Shown here piece after piece: positions 1 through 8,731 of a DNA stretch of 57,549 nucleotides. The stretch comes from JAGGVT01 sp965369605 (lineage in GTDB: Bacteria; JAJVIF01; JAGGVT01), in the NCBI GenBank assembly GCA_965369605.1, contig CBDURE010000003.1:1-57549 (forward strand), read 5' to 3'. The notes below the pieces were generated by a model. That model saw nothing but the letters and a program-made list of their open reading frames with translations, did no database searches and was not told where the DNA came from. The translations under genes were made by a program, and so were the position numbers. Each line of letters begins with the position of its first letter. Positions within the stretch are counted from its first letter, which is position 1.

Positions 1-653
<653 letters not shown>

Positions 654-783
654 ATTTAATTTGATAAATTCTGTTTATCAAATGGTTATGTGAATCCTCA
701 ACATGAAGAAAGTAATTAAAACTTACGCCTATTGCAGTTTTCATGGTACTCTACGGAGTATTTGAAAATATTATATTGTATCA

Positions 784-811
784 AATAGTAACTTAGTAAC
801 TTACTAACTTA
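784..811. repeat. Short AACTTAGT-type heptad/octad repeat in the 23S-5S spacer
   Basis: The 171-base spacer between 23S and 5S contains no tRNA. It holds a run of ACTTAGTA/ACTTACTA units. The reverse complement of this run (AAGTTAGTAAGTTACTAAG) resembles the AAGTTAGT repeat at 53352-53396. Two separate loci therefore carry the same simple-repeat type. No function can be read from it. Confidence 0.5.
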
Positions 812-824
812 ATTTGTTGATTTT

Positions 825-938
825 GTCCTGGTGATTCTAGCGAAGGGGCCATACCCGTTCTCATCCCGAACACGGAAGTCAAGCCCTTCAGCGCCGATGG
901 TACTGCCGCAAGGTGGGAGAGTAGGTCATCGCCAGGAC
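825..938 (+). rRNA. rrf: 5S ribosomal RNA
   Basis: About 114 bases, closed by a terminal stem of GTCCTGGTG and its partner CGCCAGGAC. It has the diagnostic 5S text CCCGAACACGGAAGTCAAG and the loop E/helix IV region GGTGGGAGAGTAGGTC. It lies 171 bases after the 23S end in the usual order. A T-rich tail (ACTTTTTGCATTTTT) follows directly and may act as a weak terminator. Confidence 0.96.
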
Positions 939-1028
939 TTTTTGCATTTTTATTAAAATATATTTACTTTATAATTTGTAGAAGATGTGCTTTAATAATT
1001 CAGAATTAATTTTCACTAGGAGAAATTC

Positions 1029-1358
1029 ATGAATAATGCACAGATTGCAATTATGTGGGTTGGAATTATCGTTATTGCATTAATGGCATTTTATCCGCCA
1101 TTTATGGATCCGAGTACAGGTGATTTTGTTGGATATAATTCGTTCGATGCGAATTATTTAGACGATCAGAAAATCGATACTTTATGGGAAAGTGTTGTTG
1201 GTGATTCTTCAGCAAGGAAAGTAACAGTTGATTATTCTAGGCTATTGCTGCAGTGCGGAGTAGTCTTTCTACTAATGATGGCGTTTATTCTATCGGTGAA
1301 AAAAAGTAAAGAAACCGAAAAAAAAGAATCATTTCAGAATCCAAAGCAATTAGATTGA
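1029..1358 (+). CDS. Small membrane protein, unknown function
   Basis: A 109-residue protein with an AGGAGA ribosome-binding site seven bases before the ATG. It has two hydrophobic helices, at about residues 7-22 and 72-88. The loop between them (about 24-70) is acidic and polar and rich in Asp and Tyr. The tail is Lys/Glu-rich. The charge pattern suggests the loop lies outside and both ends lie in the cytoplasm. I recognise no family. The gene sits between the intact 5S gene and a partial 5S copy, so it lies inside a local duplication of the rRNA tail. Confidence 0.7.
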   Translation: MNNAQIAIMWVGIIVIALMAFYPPFMDPSTGDFVGYNSFDANYLDDQKIDTLWESVVGDSSARKVTVDYSRLLLQCGVVFLLMMAFILSVKKSKETEKKESFQNPKQLD

Positions 1359-1370
1359 TTTTACAGCACA

Positions 1371-1497
1371 TCAGTTCTAATCCGAACACTTAAAAATCAA
1401 GCCCTTCAGCGTCGATGGTACTGCCGCAAGGTGGGAGAGTAGGTCATCGTCCTTCGACAGGCTCAGGTCCTGATGGCAGGACTTTTTGCATTTTTTT
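1371..1497 (+). pseudogene. Partial 5S rRNA copy interrupted by a 27-base insert
   Basis: From about 1371 to 1449 the sequence follows the 3' two thirds of the 5S gene (GAACAC, then CAAGCCCTTCAGCG, GATGGTACTGCCGCAAGG and GTGGGAGAGTAGGTCATCG). At 1450-1476 a 27-base insert containing the palindromic repeat motif CCTTCGACAGGCTCAGG splits the last helix. The copy then resumes with CAGGACTTTTTGCATTTTT, the same 3' end and T-tract that follow the true 5S. The 5' strand of helix I is missing, so this is a dead copy. Confidence 0.85.
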
Positions 1498-1542
1498 AGA
1501 CTATGCTTTAAACAAGTGGTAAAATTGAGTGGAGGTAAGTGA

Positions 1543-1749
1543 ATGAAACTAATCGTAACATTGGAAAAAGATGAAACCGGGATGTTTGTCGTTGAATGTC
1601 CATCAATCCCCGGTTGTATTTCACAAGGTAAGACTGAAAAAGAAGCATTAGTGAATATTCAAGAAGCGATTCAGGGTTGTCTTGAGGCTGGAGCATCCGC
1701 TGGAATCCCTTTAAAAGTGGGAATCCGTGAGGTAGAGGTCGAAATATAA
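1543..1749 (+). CDS. HicB-like antitoxin (UPF0150 family), orphan
   Basis: A 68-residue protein with a good GGAGGTAAGTGA ribosome-binding site. The sequence pattern is that of the short HicB partial RNase-H-like fold: a strand (KLIVTLEKDE), the signature VVECPSIPGCISQGKTEKEAL, and a helix (NIQEAIQGCLEAG). HicB proteins normally neutralise the HicA mRNA interferase encoded beside them. No HicA frame is present on either side. The protein lacks the C-terminal DNA-binding domain of longer HicBs. It is probably a residual or solitary antitoxin. Confidence 0.85.
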   Translation: MKLIVTLEKDETGMFVVECPSIPGCISQGKTEKEALVNIQEAIQGCLEAGASAGIPLKVGIREVEVEI

Positions 1750-1770
1750 TCATGTTAATTCGGAACTGCT

Positions 1771-1800
1771 TTCGATAAACTCACTCCCTTGCGGTATAAT
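1771..1800 (+). promoter_or_regulatory. Candidate promoter with TATAAT six bases before the ATG
   Basis: A perfect TATAAT (1795-1800) lies only six bases upstream of the ATG at 1807, with TTCGAT 18 bases further upstream as a weak -35. Transcription would start at or next to the ATG, giving a leaderless message. No ribosome-binding site is visible before this ATG, which agrees with that reading. Confidence 0.45.
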
Positions 1801-1806
1801 TTCAAC

Positions 1807-2114
1807 ATGATAACTCTTGATGAAATAATCACGGCTATTCAACGGAATAACGAAAAATTATTAGCATTCGGTGTCAGGAAACTCGGAGTGTTTGGCTCAT
1901 TTGCTCGTGGTGAAGCATCATCCGAGAGCGATATCGATTTCCTTGTCGAACTTGATCCTAAAACCTTCGATAACTACATGGAACTGAAATTTTTCCTTGA
2001 GGATTTATTTAACTGTGGTGTGGACCTTGTCCTTATAGATACAATATAGATACAATCAAACCTGCGTTACGAGAGAACATAGAAAACGAGGTGGTTTATG
2101 CCACGGGAATATAA
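1807..2114 (+). pseudogene. MntA-like minimal nucleotidyltransferase, frameshifted by an 11-base tandem duplication
   Basis: The reading frame from ATG 1807 shows the nucleotidyltransferase signature GVFGSFARGEASSESDIDFLVEL (residues about 29-51), with the G-S-F and D-x-D metal site of MNT/MntA antitoxins. The 11-base unit ATAGATACAAT occurs twice in tandem at 2035-2056 and throws the frame into a TAG at 2047-2049. Removing one copy restores ...LIDTIKPALRENIENEVVYATGI with a stop at 2114. MntA normally AMPylates and neutralises the HepT toxin. The truncated protein keeps the catalytic motif, so residual activity is not excluded. Confidence 0.85.
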
Positions 2115-2151
2115 GCAGGACCGTCAAATTGATGATATCTACAACAAGTAG
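2098..2151 (+). pseudogene. HepT-like toxin stub (first 17 codons)
   Basis: An ATG overlapping the restored end of the MntA frame reads MPREYKQDRQIDDIYNK and then stops. HepT toxins of MntA-HepT pairs typically begin MPREY/W and overlap the antitoxin gene in just this way. Nothing resembling the rest of HepT (the RX4-6H motif) follows. The toxin has been lost and only its start remains. Confidence 0.5.
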
Positions 2152-2158
2152 ATGCAAA

Positions 2159-2383
2159 ATGAAAATATCTTACGATAAAGAAGCGGATGCATTGTATTTC
2201 CGACTAATTGAAGGTGAGCACGAATGTCGGGTTGTGCGATTAACTGATGACATTGCAATTGATTTTGCTGAGGGTGAGAAGATGGTCGGGATAGAAATAT
2301 TAGGTGCCAGCCGACTCTTCAAGGAACCAGATTTGCCTGAGATTGACATTAAAAACCTTATCCCTATTGTTGTTTCATCGTGA
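2159..2383 (+). CDS. DUF2283 family small protein
   Basis: A 74-residue protein starting MKISYDKEADALYFRL. This opening and the later text DIAIDFAEGEKMVGIEILGAS are the hallmark of DUF2283 proteins, small beta-rich proteins of unknown role often encoded beside toxin-antitoxin genes. I chose the ATG at 2159 because the family begins at this Met; a TTG further upstream (2129) overlaps the HepT stub. No strong ribosome-binding site is seen. It sits at the end of the decayed toxin-antitoxin patch. Confidence 0.85.
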   Translation: MKISYDKEADALYFRLIEGEHECRVVRLTDDIAIDFAEGEKMVGIEILGASRLFKEPDLPEIDIKNLIPIVVSS

Positions 2384-2472
2384 TTATGATGTTTGAAATT
2401 AGATACTAAACAAGCGAAGTTGCTGCTCATTAAGTCAAATCATATTTCAAATGCCTATCTTTACCCCAAACT

Positions 2473-2847
2473 TTAGTAAATCACGATTGAAAAGTCATCC
2501 AAACCGATATAAACGTTTCTTACCGTTGCTGTGATTGATTCGCATATCTGGATGATGACGTACGGGTCGTCCGGATTGCCGCCGTCTGCAGGATCGTTTA
2601 AATCGCCACCGCATAGATAGCGGACACTTCCTGCGCAGGATGTCCATCGCCATGAATTATATCCGCTTGGGACACTGTCGAAAATGGTTGGTACGAGCGA
2701 ATCAGACATCATATAGCCTGTGTAACTGCCGGTTGAATACGCTTTCGCTACGTCGATATTCGTTGAATCTGAGAAACCAGCGGTTGGCTGTGGTGATGAA
2801 CAAGTTCCGATAATCATGCCACCTGGCATGTTCCAGTAGCCGTCCGC
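2473..2847 (-). pseudogene. C-terminal part of the large lipoprotein, beyond an in-frame TGA
   Basis: Reading on in the same frame after the TGA at 2848-2850, 124 codons stay open until a stop at 2473. They encode a Ser/Thr/Tyr-rich stretch containing ADGYWNMPGGMIIG and ending VYIGLDDFSIVIY. It looks like the end of the jelly-roll-like beta domain that begins before the TGA (RILDFSMEKHRYG). The unbroken frame and continuous domain suggest that the stop is recent, is read through, or is a sequence error. An internal ATG (2829) has no clear ribosome-binding site. Confidence 0.7.
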
Positions 2848-5679
2848 TCATCCGTAACGATGCTTTTCCATTGAGAAATCGAGAATTCTGACTGTTGAAT
2901 CAGGGACAACCGGAGTTTCCCGTGATATCCCTTTCCATCTGCCAATACTTGCACTTCCCAACTTGTGCCCAAACCAGACCGCTTTTGAACCCCCAGCAGG
3001 ATATTCATAGCTTACAAAGGGGAAGAATTCATAATCGGATGTCTCTCCCGATTCGTTGTTTGATGTCCAACCTTCAGTGTTGAACGGTGACCAGTACGGA
3101 GCGGTTTCAGCGCTGGATACTATCACGTGCGCTATCTGGCTTGCAGATGATGCTTCCGCACCCGCTATATTGCGTGAATGAACCACATACGATGCTCCCT
3201 CTACATATCTCATGCCGTCCAAATCGAGATGCGATGATGGCGAATCCCAGTCTGTATCTGCGCTTATTCCTACAAGTTCGATATGGTTTATCAAACCATC
3301 GGTCGGGTCGGAATCGCGATAAATTGCGTAATCGAAAGTATCGCCGCCCGGATCAGCCCATGTGAGCGTAAATGGCGCGAATTCGTGAATTCTATAATTA
3401 TCGGCTGAACCAAGACGATTTACAATAATAGTCAAATCATCAACAGGATTTGGATCTCCCGGACAATATGTTAAGTTAATTGTAATAGTGTCAATGAAAA
3501 TCATGTATCCTGGATTGCAGTCCATCTCTACGGCAAAATTCACAATATAGGTATCATCCGCAAAGGAGGGACAGTCATCATCGATGAATCGATGTGACAT
3601 CTCAGGAAACGCGCTTGATTCCTCGTAAGTGCCTGAACCCCAATCAGCCCAGTATGCGATAATCTCTCCACCTTCAGGAACTACATCCAGAACGAAGTTA
3701 ATTAATTCACCGCTTGCCGCATCGTATTCAGTTCCGATTGGCGATGTAATTTCACCTGTTGAATTACATATAGGACAAGTTGATATGTTGACCGTGATAG
3801 CGTCAAATTCAACAATGTTTCCCGGATAGCAGTCGAGTTCAGTTCCGAACCGTACAGAATAACGGTCATCCGCGAAAAATGGGCAGTCGGTATCGAAGTA
3901 CTGATGCGTGAATTCAGGTTCACTGCTTGATTCAGTGAACTCGCCTGAACCCCAATCCGCCCAGTAGTTGATTATATTTCCTCCAACAGGAGTCGTTTCA
4001 AGTGTGAAAGTGATAATCTCAGCGCTTTCAGCGTCATATTCCTCTCCCGATGGCGATGTGATTGAACCATCTGAATAACATGGAGGACACTCAATTACAT
4101 TAATAGTTACCGCATCTATATCTATAATGAAACCAGGATTGCAGTCCATCTCAACGCCGAATCTGACAAGATGGATATCATCAGCGAAAGCGGGGCAGTC
4201 ATCATCAATGAATATCTGTTCGAATTCACCTGTAGTATTTGATTCGGTATAATCCCCGGTTCCCCAGTCAACCCAGTACGCTGCCAGATTACCGCCCGCA
4301 ACATCGACATCCAGTATGAAAATAACATTTTCGCCGCTTCCAGTATCGAATTCATCATCCGGTGGTGTGGTTAACGCACCAAATGCGTTGCATGGATGAA
4401 CAACAACGCTTGCTGTGAAAACCTGATATGTAGCATATTCAGGCATTCCGACCCATTCAATGGATACACCGTCAGGAACATTCACAAGTGAATCGGTAAC
4501 TCCCGGTTCACCGATAGCGAGAGGTTCCCGTTCATCAAGGACCCGAACAAGACCGGGATATTTTCCCTCAGAAAGCAGCCTTTCGTTTGCGATTTCAATT
4601 TCGTAAATCAACGGATCATCAGCATTAATGCCTGTTCCGCTAACTGGAGTATCGGATTCAGGCAGGTGATTCAACATGCCGGGGATTTCCACTTGAACTT
4701 TTGCGACATTAGATGGGAACGCGATATCGCCATGCTCGACAGGAGGATTTGAAATATCCGTGCAACCATGCTGCCAATCCCAGACTTTTACTGTAACAGT
4801 GCGTGGCGTAGTGGAATCGTAATCAGTCCATGTGTTTTCAGGATCAGGTGCGTTATCCCCCTCAGGTGGAATTACGTCAACTTTCCATGCGCTCTTTCTA
4901 TTAAACTCAGGATTGAAATACTGCGGTTCAAGCCTTTCGAGAAATGTCGCGCTTGCGCCGTATCCCATTGTCATGTAGAGATCGAATGTGGTAACTCCCT
5001 CAGTATTTAGATATACATTTATGCTCTCCTCTTGTCCCATAGCCAATTTGTTGAAAGAGTTTGATCCGGTTTCGGAATCATCAACAATCAGATAGTATGG
5101 GCATGCGGAAAGGTCCTCACTCAGCTGGGTTAATTCACGCGTGAAACCATCCGCGTGAGGGCACATGTCATGATAGATACTCGTATATGTTTTTGGGAAG
5201 TATGTAGTTGAGCGATCCGATGGTACGATAATCAGGACAGTGTCGAAAATATCGAGATCAAGTCGATTTTTAGCGGATGGCGGTTCCACTGGGTTTCCCG
5301 GATTAAATGGGTGTCTTACATCGAAATTGATTTTTACATACCCTTCACCGGTTAAGGTTAATCCCGTTATGGCAAGGCAATCCTTGCATGGAACCGTTGT
5401 GAAGTATGATAAACCGCTTACGACATATGACTCGCCTAACGAGGAAATCCTTTTGGTAACAAGTTCAGCTGTTTTTTCATCACGATTTACACTCATCTCG
5501 TAAGCGCCAATCATTCCGATAGCGTTGGATGATTCTCCTGATTCACTCAGCCCGATAACGGGCAGGCGGTCGGAATACTCCGATAGCTCGCTTAAATCGG
5601 GCGTTACAGGTGATTTGCCGGATGAACATCCGATGAAAATCAAAACCAAAAGAACGGTTAAAAAGGTAAATATTCGCAT
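2848..5679 (-). CDS. Large surface lipoprotein with three PKD-like repeats
   Basis: A 943-residue protein from the ATG at 5679, chosen because GGAGGGAT precedes it and a lipoprotein signal follows (hydrophobic core and lipobox FIGC, Cys18). The N-terminal 400 residues match the two paralogues at 6025 and 8884, sharing text such as NAIGMIGAYEMSV, ISSLGESYVVSGLSYFTTVPC, RHPFNPG, SAKNRLDLDIFD, YNPEFNRKSAWKV and MPEYATYQVFTA. Three tandem PKD-like modules of about 104 residues follow, each with a YWxDWGxGxxxES core and a DCPxFADD loop. Next come an Fn3-like segment (LTWADPGGDTFDYAIYRDSDP) and the start of a jelly-roll domain cut by TGA. It is probably anchored in the outer membrane as a surface or extracellular protein; substrate unknown. 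Confidence 0.85.
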   Translation of the reverse strand: MRIFTFLTVLLVLIFIGCSSGKSPVTPDLSELSEYSDRLPVIGLSESGESSNAIGMIGAYEMSVNRDEKTAELVTKRISSLGESYVVSGLSYFTTVPCKDCLAITGLTLTGEGYVKINFDVRHPFNPGNPVEPPSAKNRLDLDIFDTVLIIVPSDRSTTYFPKTYTSIYHDMCPHADGFTRELTQLSEDLSACPYYLIVDDSETGSNSFNKLAMGQEESINVYLNTEGVTTFDLYMTMGYGASATFLERLEPQYFNPEFNRKSAWKVDVIPPEGDNAPDPENTWTDYDSTTPRTVTVKVWDWQHGCTDISNPPVEHGDIAFPSNVAKVQVEIPGMLNHLPESDTPVSGTGINADDPLIYEIEIANERLLSEGKYPGLVRVLDEREPLAIGEPGVTDSLVNVPDGVSIEWVGMPEYATYQVFTASVVVHPCNAFGALTTPPDDEFDTGSGENVIFILDVDVAGGNLAAYWVDWGTGDYTESNTTGEFEQIFIDDDCPAFADDIHLVRFGVEMDCNPGFIIDIDAVTINVIECPPCYSDGSITSPSGEEYDAESAEIITFTLETTPVGGNIINYWADWGSGEFTESSSEPEFTHQYFDTDCPFFADDRYSVRFGTELDCYPGNIVEFDAITVNISTCPICNSTGEITSPIGTEYDAASGELINFVLDVVPEGGEIIAYWADWGSGTYEESSAFPEMSHRFIDDDCPSFADDTYIVNFAVEMDCNPGYMIFIDTITINLTYCPGDPNPVDDLTIIVNRLGSADNYRIHEFAPFTLTWADPGGDTFDYAIYRDSDPTDGLINHIELVGISADTDWDSPSSHLDLDGMRYVEGASYVVHSRNIAGAEASSASQIAHVIVSSAETAPYWSPFNTEGWTSNNESGETSDYEFFPFVSYEYPAGGSKAVWFGHKLGSASIGRWKGISRETPVVPDSTVRILDFSMEKHRYG
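3464..4405 (-). repeat. Three tandem coding repeats of about 312 bases
   Basis: Within the lipoprotein gene three consecutive modules begin (in protein) NAFGALTTPPDDEFD, YSDGSITSPSGEEYD and NSTGEITSPIGTEYD. Each spans about 104 residues. The Cys pairs (CPPC, CPIC) mark the joints. At DNA level the forward strand shows recurrent text such as CCCCAATC(A/C)GCCCAGTA. Such arrays can recombine and vary in copy number. Confidence 0.85.
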
Positions 5680-5882
5680 TTTATCCCTCCGGAAATAACA
5701 TGTTCGAGAAATTCCGTTGATAACAACTGGCATCATTATACGACAAAAGTGTCAACGATGAGAGAGAAATCGTTAAAAATTGAAACTAAGGATTCTGGGT
5801 ATGAGCATTTCCGTGAATGTGAACTAGCGTTGTGATGTAGCTGAGCAGTGAATTATTTTAGTAAAAAATATTTGTATAAGAT

Positions 5883-5911
5883 TTGAAATAAGGTGAAACT
5901 TTTACTATAAT
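5883..5911 (+). promoter_or_regulatory. Sigma-70-type promoter of the 6025 lipoprotein
   Basis: TTGAAA (5883-5888), a 17-base spacer and TATAAT (5906-5911) make a near-consensus promoter. The same arrangement recurs before the paralogue at 8884 (8732-8760), which strengthens the call. Transcription should begin near 5918. The rest of the 345 bases between the divergent lipoprotein genes holds the leader described next and no gene. Confidence 0.8.
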
Positions 5912-5918
5912 GCGCTCG

Positions 5919-5956
5919 TGGGTAAAAGCAAAGCGCCAGTTTTAAGCTTTCACCCA
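5919..5956 (+). promoter_or_regulatory. Leader hairpin upstream of the 6025 lipoprotein
   Basis: TGGGTAAAAGC at 5919-5929 pairs with GCTTTCACCCA at 5946-5956, right at the predicted 5' end of the message. The paralogue has a differently spelled but equivalent hairpin (8777-8819), with AAAAGC/GCTTT retained and the outer stem changed. Both leaders share TAGAATTCCTT further down and end in GGAGGTTTGCA before the ATG. A 5' stabilising hairpin or a shared regulatory leader is plausible. Confidence 0.5.
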
Positions 5957-6024
5957 TAGATATTTTAGAATTCCTTTTCTAGCAATTAATTACTGAAGTT
6001 CACTTTTTAGCTTGGAGGTTTGCA

Positions 6025-8610
6025 ATGTCTCGCATTAGGATTTCTGTATTAGTACTGGTACTAACCATTGTTGCATTACTGATTGGCTGTTCAGGTGGTA
6101 GTGGCTCCAACCCTGTAACACCGGAGAAAGCATCAGGTTCAATGGATAATGTACCGATTATTGGCGTTACTGATGCCAATAGCTCGTTTAACGCGATTGG
6201 TTTGTTCGGCGCGTATGAGCTGACAATCCATTCAGATTTAACAACTGAGTTTGTATCAAAACGAGTTGGAGCTATCGGGGAGGATTATATCGTCAGTGGT
6301 CTGGCGTTTTTTACAGTTGCACCGTGTCCATCATGTTTGAAGATGGTAGGTGTAGAAATAACCCCGGATGGCAATGTATTGTTATCATTTGAAATCAGCC
6401 ATCCTTTCAAGAAGGGTATCACAGGTGATCCGCCATCCGCGTCGAATCGTCTTGATCTTGATGTATTCGATCTGGCGATGGTAATTGCACCAACCGGAGG
6501 CACAGCTGTGTCCTACGCATTAACAGGTGCGGATGTGTATCCTGACAATTGTGTTGGTGCAGATGGTTACACCACCGAACTTGCTGAAGTTATCGATGAT
6601 GAAGCAGCATTGCCATTTTTCCTTGTAATTGATGACAGTGACACTGGCACATCAACATGGAATAAGTTCGCGATGGGTGCAGTGAACTTGCCGTTCGATG
6701 TTGGATTCAATCTCTTGGGACCCGTGATGACCTTCGATACGTATCTCACAATGGGATATGGTTTCGGAGCGAGGAAGCCAGACAGGCTTTCACCGAAGTA
6801 CTACAATCCAGAATTTAACCGTAAAGCAGCGTGGAAAGTAGCTGTAACACCGCCTCAGGGCGTTGATCCTCCTGTTATGGGTAATACCTGGAATGACACT
6901 GACCCCGTAGAAATTCATGATGTTCTTGTTGAAGTTTATGACTGGCAGATTGGCGCGACTGTTTCAGCTGAAGCAGATTTCGCCGATGCTGATCCAGATG
7001 ATGTTTATGCCGCGAGTGAACCTTCAGGCGTTTCAGTTGAGATTCCTGGAATGAATATCGCTCTTGACACTGTGGCAGTTCCTGATGTTCCTACAGCTAC
7101 CGGTATGGCTGATGACCCATGGGTTTATACAATACCAGTAGCTAATGTAAATCTGATTGCAGCTGGTAGGTACACTGGTCTTGTCAAGGTTACAGATGAA
7201 CGAGCGGTCATGGCTCCGGCAGATGGACGAGATTTCATTATCGATACTGATGATGGAATCGAGCTTGTCCACTATTCAATGCCGGAATATGCTACTTATC
7301 AGACATTCACCGCAACTGTGGTTATAGGCTGTGGTCCTATTACAGGTACAATTGACACACCAACATGTCCGGTATCCGGTGTCTTTTCCGGACAGGGCAT
7401 CAACTTCACATGTTCCGCTGTAAGTGGGAATGGTGGCGATCCGGTTATTCTTTACGAATGGGACGCTGACTATGACGGCGTAATTTTCGATGTGGATGCC
7501 ACAGGAGATGATGTTTGTCTTGGTGGATTTGTGTGTGATGCTGGAAATCCGGTGACATACACTGTTGCCGTTCGCGGGACAGACAGTTGTGGACCTCCAC
7601 CTAATGTTACTGTTTTCGCGACATGCGAAGTAACTGTTGATGACTGCACAACAGTAGTTGATAATGTTACTTCAGACTCTTTTATTGCGAAAGACCCCGA
7701 AGATGAGTGGTTTGATATTGGTGTCATGGAAGATAGCTATGTGTATGTTGTTTGTGATCACGCTGCTACTGCCAATGTAGTTGACACTCGTACCGCAATA
7801 ATGTTCGATAACGACCTGACAAATATGCAGGTGATTAACTCGGGTACAGGTATGGTTGATCCGCAGGCATCTGGGAAACCTCTTCGCTTTGACAGGATTG
7901 ATGTTACCAATGGCGGTTATATGGTTACCAACCCGGTTCAGCTTGCCATGGTCACATGGACACTTGATATTCCATCATTAACAGCGGTAACTGCATATGC
8001 GCCTAATATGCTCAGCTGTGGCGGTGGTTATGATGGTACCGTTGGTTGTCTTGATGTCTGGCATCAGGATGATTTAGGAGCATACGGCTCATGCGCAATG
8101 GCCAACTTCCAGTCCACTGATTGTGGTTCTCCTGGATATGGCGGCGTTATTAAACGACCGGATGGCGGTACTGCTGGCGCTTTTGGTGGTCTTGTCAATC
8201 CACCGATGTATCAGGTTCCAGATGTTGTTGCCAGCGAGGGTGTTGAAGGCACTCAAAACAGCCTTTTCTTCGTATCAACTGCAACAGCAGCTAAACTTTC
8301 ACTCTCCGGAAGTTGGATGGACGGCGCTTTCTTTGCCGCTACTGAAATCGCTTCTACAGGAACGTTAGGAACAGCTGACGATGAATTCAGTGGTGGTCTT
8401 GATGTTGCAGCCGACTCGAATGGAAATATTTTCACACTTGAGAAACATGGTTGCAGCTATAGATTCCAGAAATTCGATGCAACGCTAACATGGCAATGGA
8501 CATCCTATTGGGTTGATGGCGATTCTCCACTGGCTATGGACTTTGACCGCGGAGATGACAAGTTGTATGTCCTTTGCGAAAACTCAATCCATATCTGCAC
8601 AGTCAACTAA
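6025..8610 (+). CDS. Surface lipoprotein, PKD-like, paralogue A
   Basis: An 861-residue lipoprotein: signal MSRIRISVLVLVLTIVALLIGC with Cys22 as the lipidated residue, then a Gly/Ser linker. Residues about 40-450 form the family's conserved N-terminal region (NAIGLFGAYELT, FEISHPFKKG, SASNRLDLDVFDLAMV, YYNPEFNRKAAWKV, MPEYATYQTFTATVV). A PKD-like module follows (about 450-560; VILYEWDADYDG, VTYTVAVRGTDSC). The C-terminal 300 residues end in propeller-like text (GGLDVAADSNGNIFTLEKH, YRFQKFD, MDFDRGDDKLYVLCEN). RBS GGAGG. Very similar to the next gene in the N-terminal half and diverged in the C-terminal half. Role unknown; probably displayed on or outside the outer membrane. Confidence 0.85.
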   Translation: MSRIRISVLVLVLTIVALLIGCSGGSGSNPVTPEKASGSMDNVPIIGVTDANSSFNAIGLFGAYELTIHSDLTTEFVSKRVGAIGEDYIVSGLAFFTVAPCPSCLKMVGVEITPDGNVLLSFEISHPFKKGITGDPPSASNRLDLDVFDLAMVIAPTGGTAVSYALTGADVYPDNCVGADGYTTELAEVIDDEAALPFFLVIDDSDTGTSTWNKFAMGAVNLPFDVGFNLLGPVMTFDTYLTMGYGFGARKPDRLSPKYYNPEFNRKAAWKVAVTPPQGVDPPVMGNTWNDTDPVEIHDVLVEVYDWQIGATVSAEADFADADPDDVYAASEPSGVSVEIPGMNIALDTVAVPDVPTATGMADDPWVYTIPVANVNLIAAGRYTGLVKVTDERAVMAPADGRDFIIDTDDGIELVHYSMPEYATYQTFTATVVIGCGPITGTIDTPTCPVSGVFSGQGINFTCSAVSGNGGDPVILYEWDADYDGVIFDVDATGDDVCLGGFVCDAGNPVTYTVAVRGTDSCGPPPNVTVFATCEVTVDDCTTVVDNVTSDSFIAKDPEDEWFDIGVMEDSYVYVVCDHAATANVVDTRTAIMFDNDLTNMQVINSGTGMVDPQASGKPLRFDRIDVTNGGYMVTNPVQLAMVTWTLDIPSLTAVTAYAPNMLSCGGGYDGTVGCLDVWHQDDLGAYGSCAMANFQSTDCGSPGYGGVIKRPDGGTAGAFGGLVNPPMYQVPDVVASEGVEGTQNSLFFVSTATAAKLSLSGSWMDGAFFAATEIASTGTLGTADDEFSGGLDVAADSNGNIFTLEKHGCSYRFQKFDATLTWQWTSYWVDGDSPLAMDFDRGDDKLYVLCENSIHICTVN

Positions 8611-8651
8611 TCGCTTGGATTGCTGGTTAGCACTTAACTTTATAAACCAAA

Positions 8652-8682
8652 ATCCCCCGTTTCGGCGGGGGATGTTTTTTTT
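8652..8682 (+). terminator. Rho-independent terminator after lipoprotein A
   Basis: A perfect 8-base stem ATCCCCCG / CGGGGGAT with a six-base loop is followed by GTTTTTTTTG. It lies 41 bases after the stop codon. Confidence 0.92.
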
Positions 8683-8731
8683 GTCCTGTTTTAGGATTTA
8701 CGAATAATTTTGAATGTTCGGTAAAATAGTA

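Noticed and set aside
1543..1749. Complete HicAB toxin-antitoxin pair
   Set aside because: No HicA-like frame (double-stranded RNA-binding fold with catalytic His) is found on either strand next to the HicB-like gene.
2848..2850. Selenocysteine codon in the large lipoprotein
   Set aside because: The context is a beta-sandwich surface domain with no redox motif. I see no convincing selenocysteine-insertion hairpin directly after the TGA and no selenium genes here. A nonsense change is simpler.
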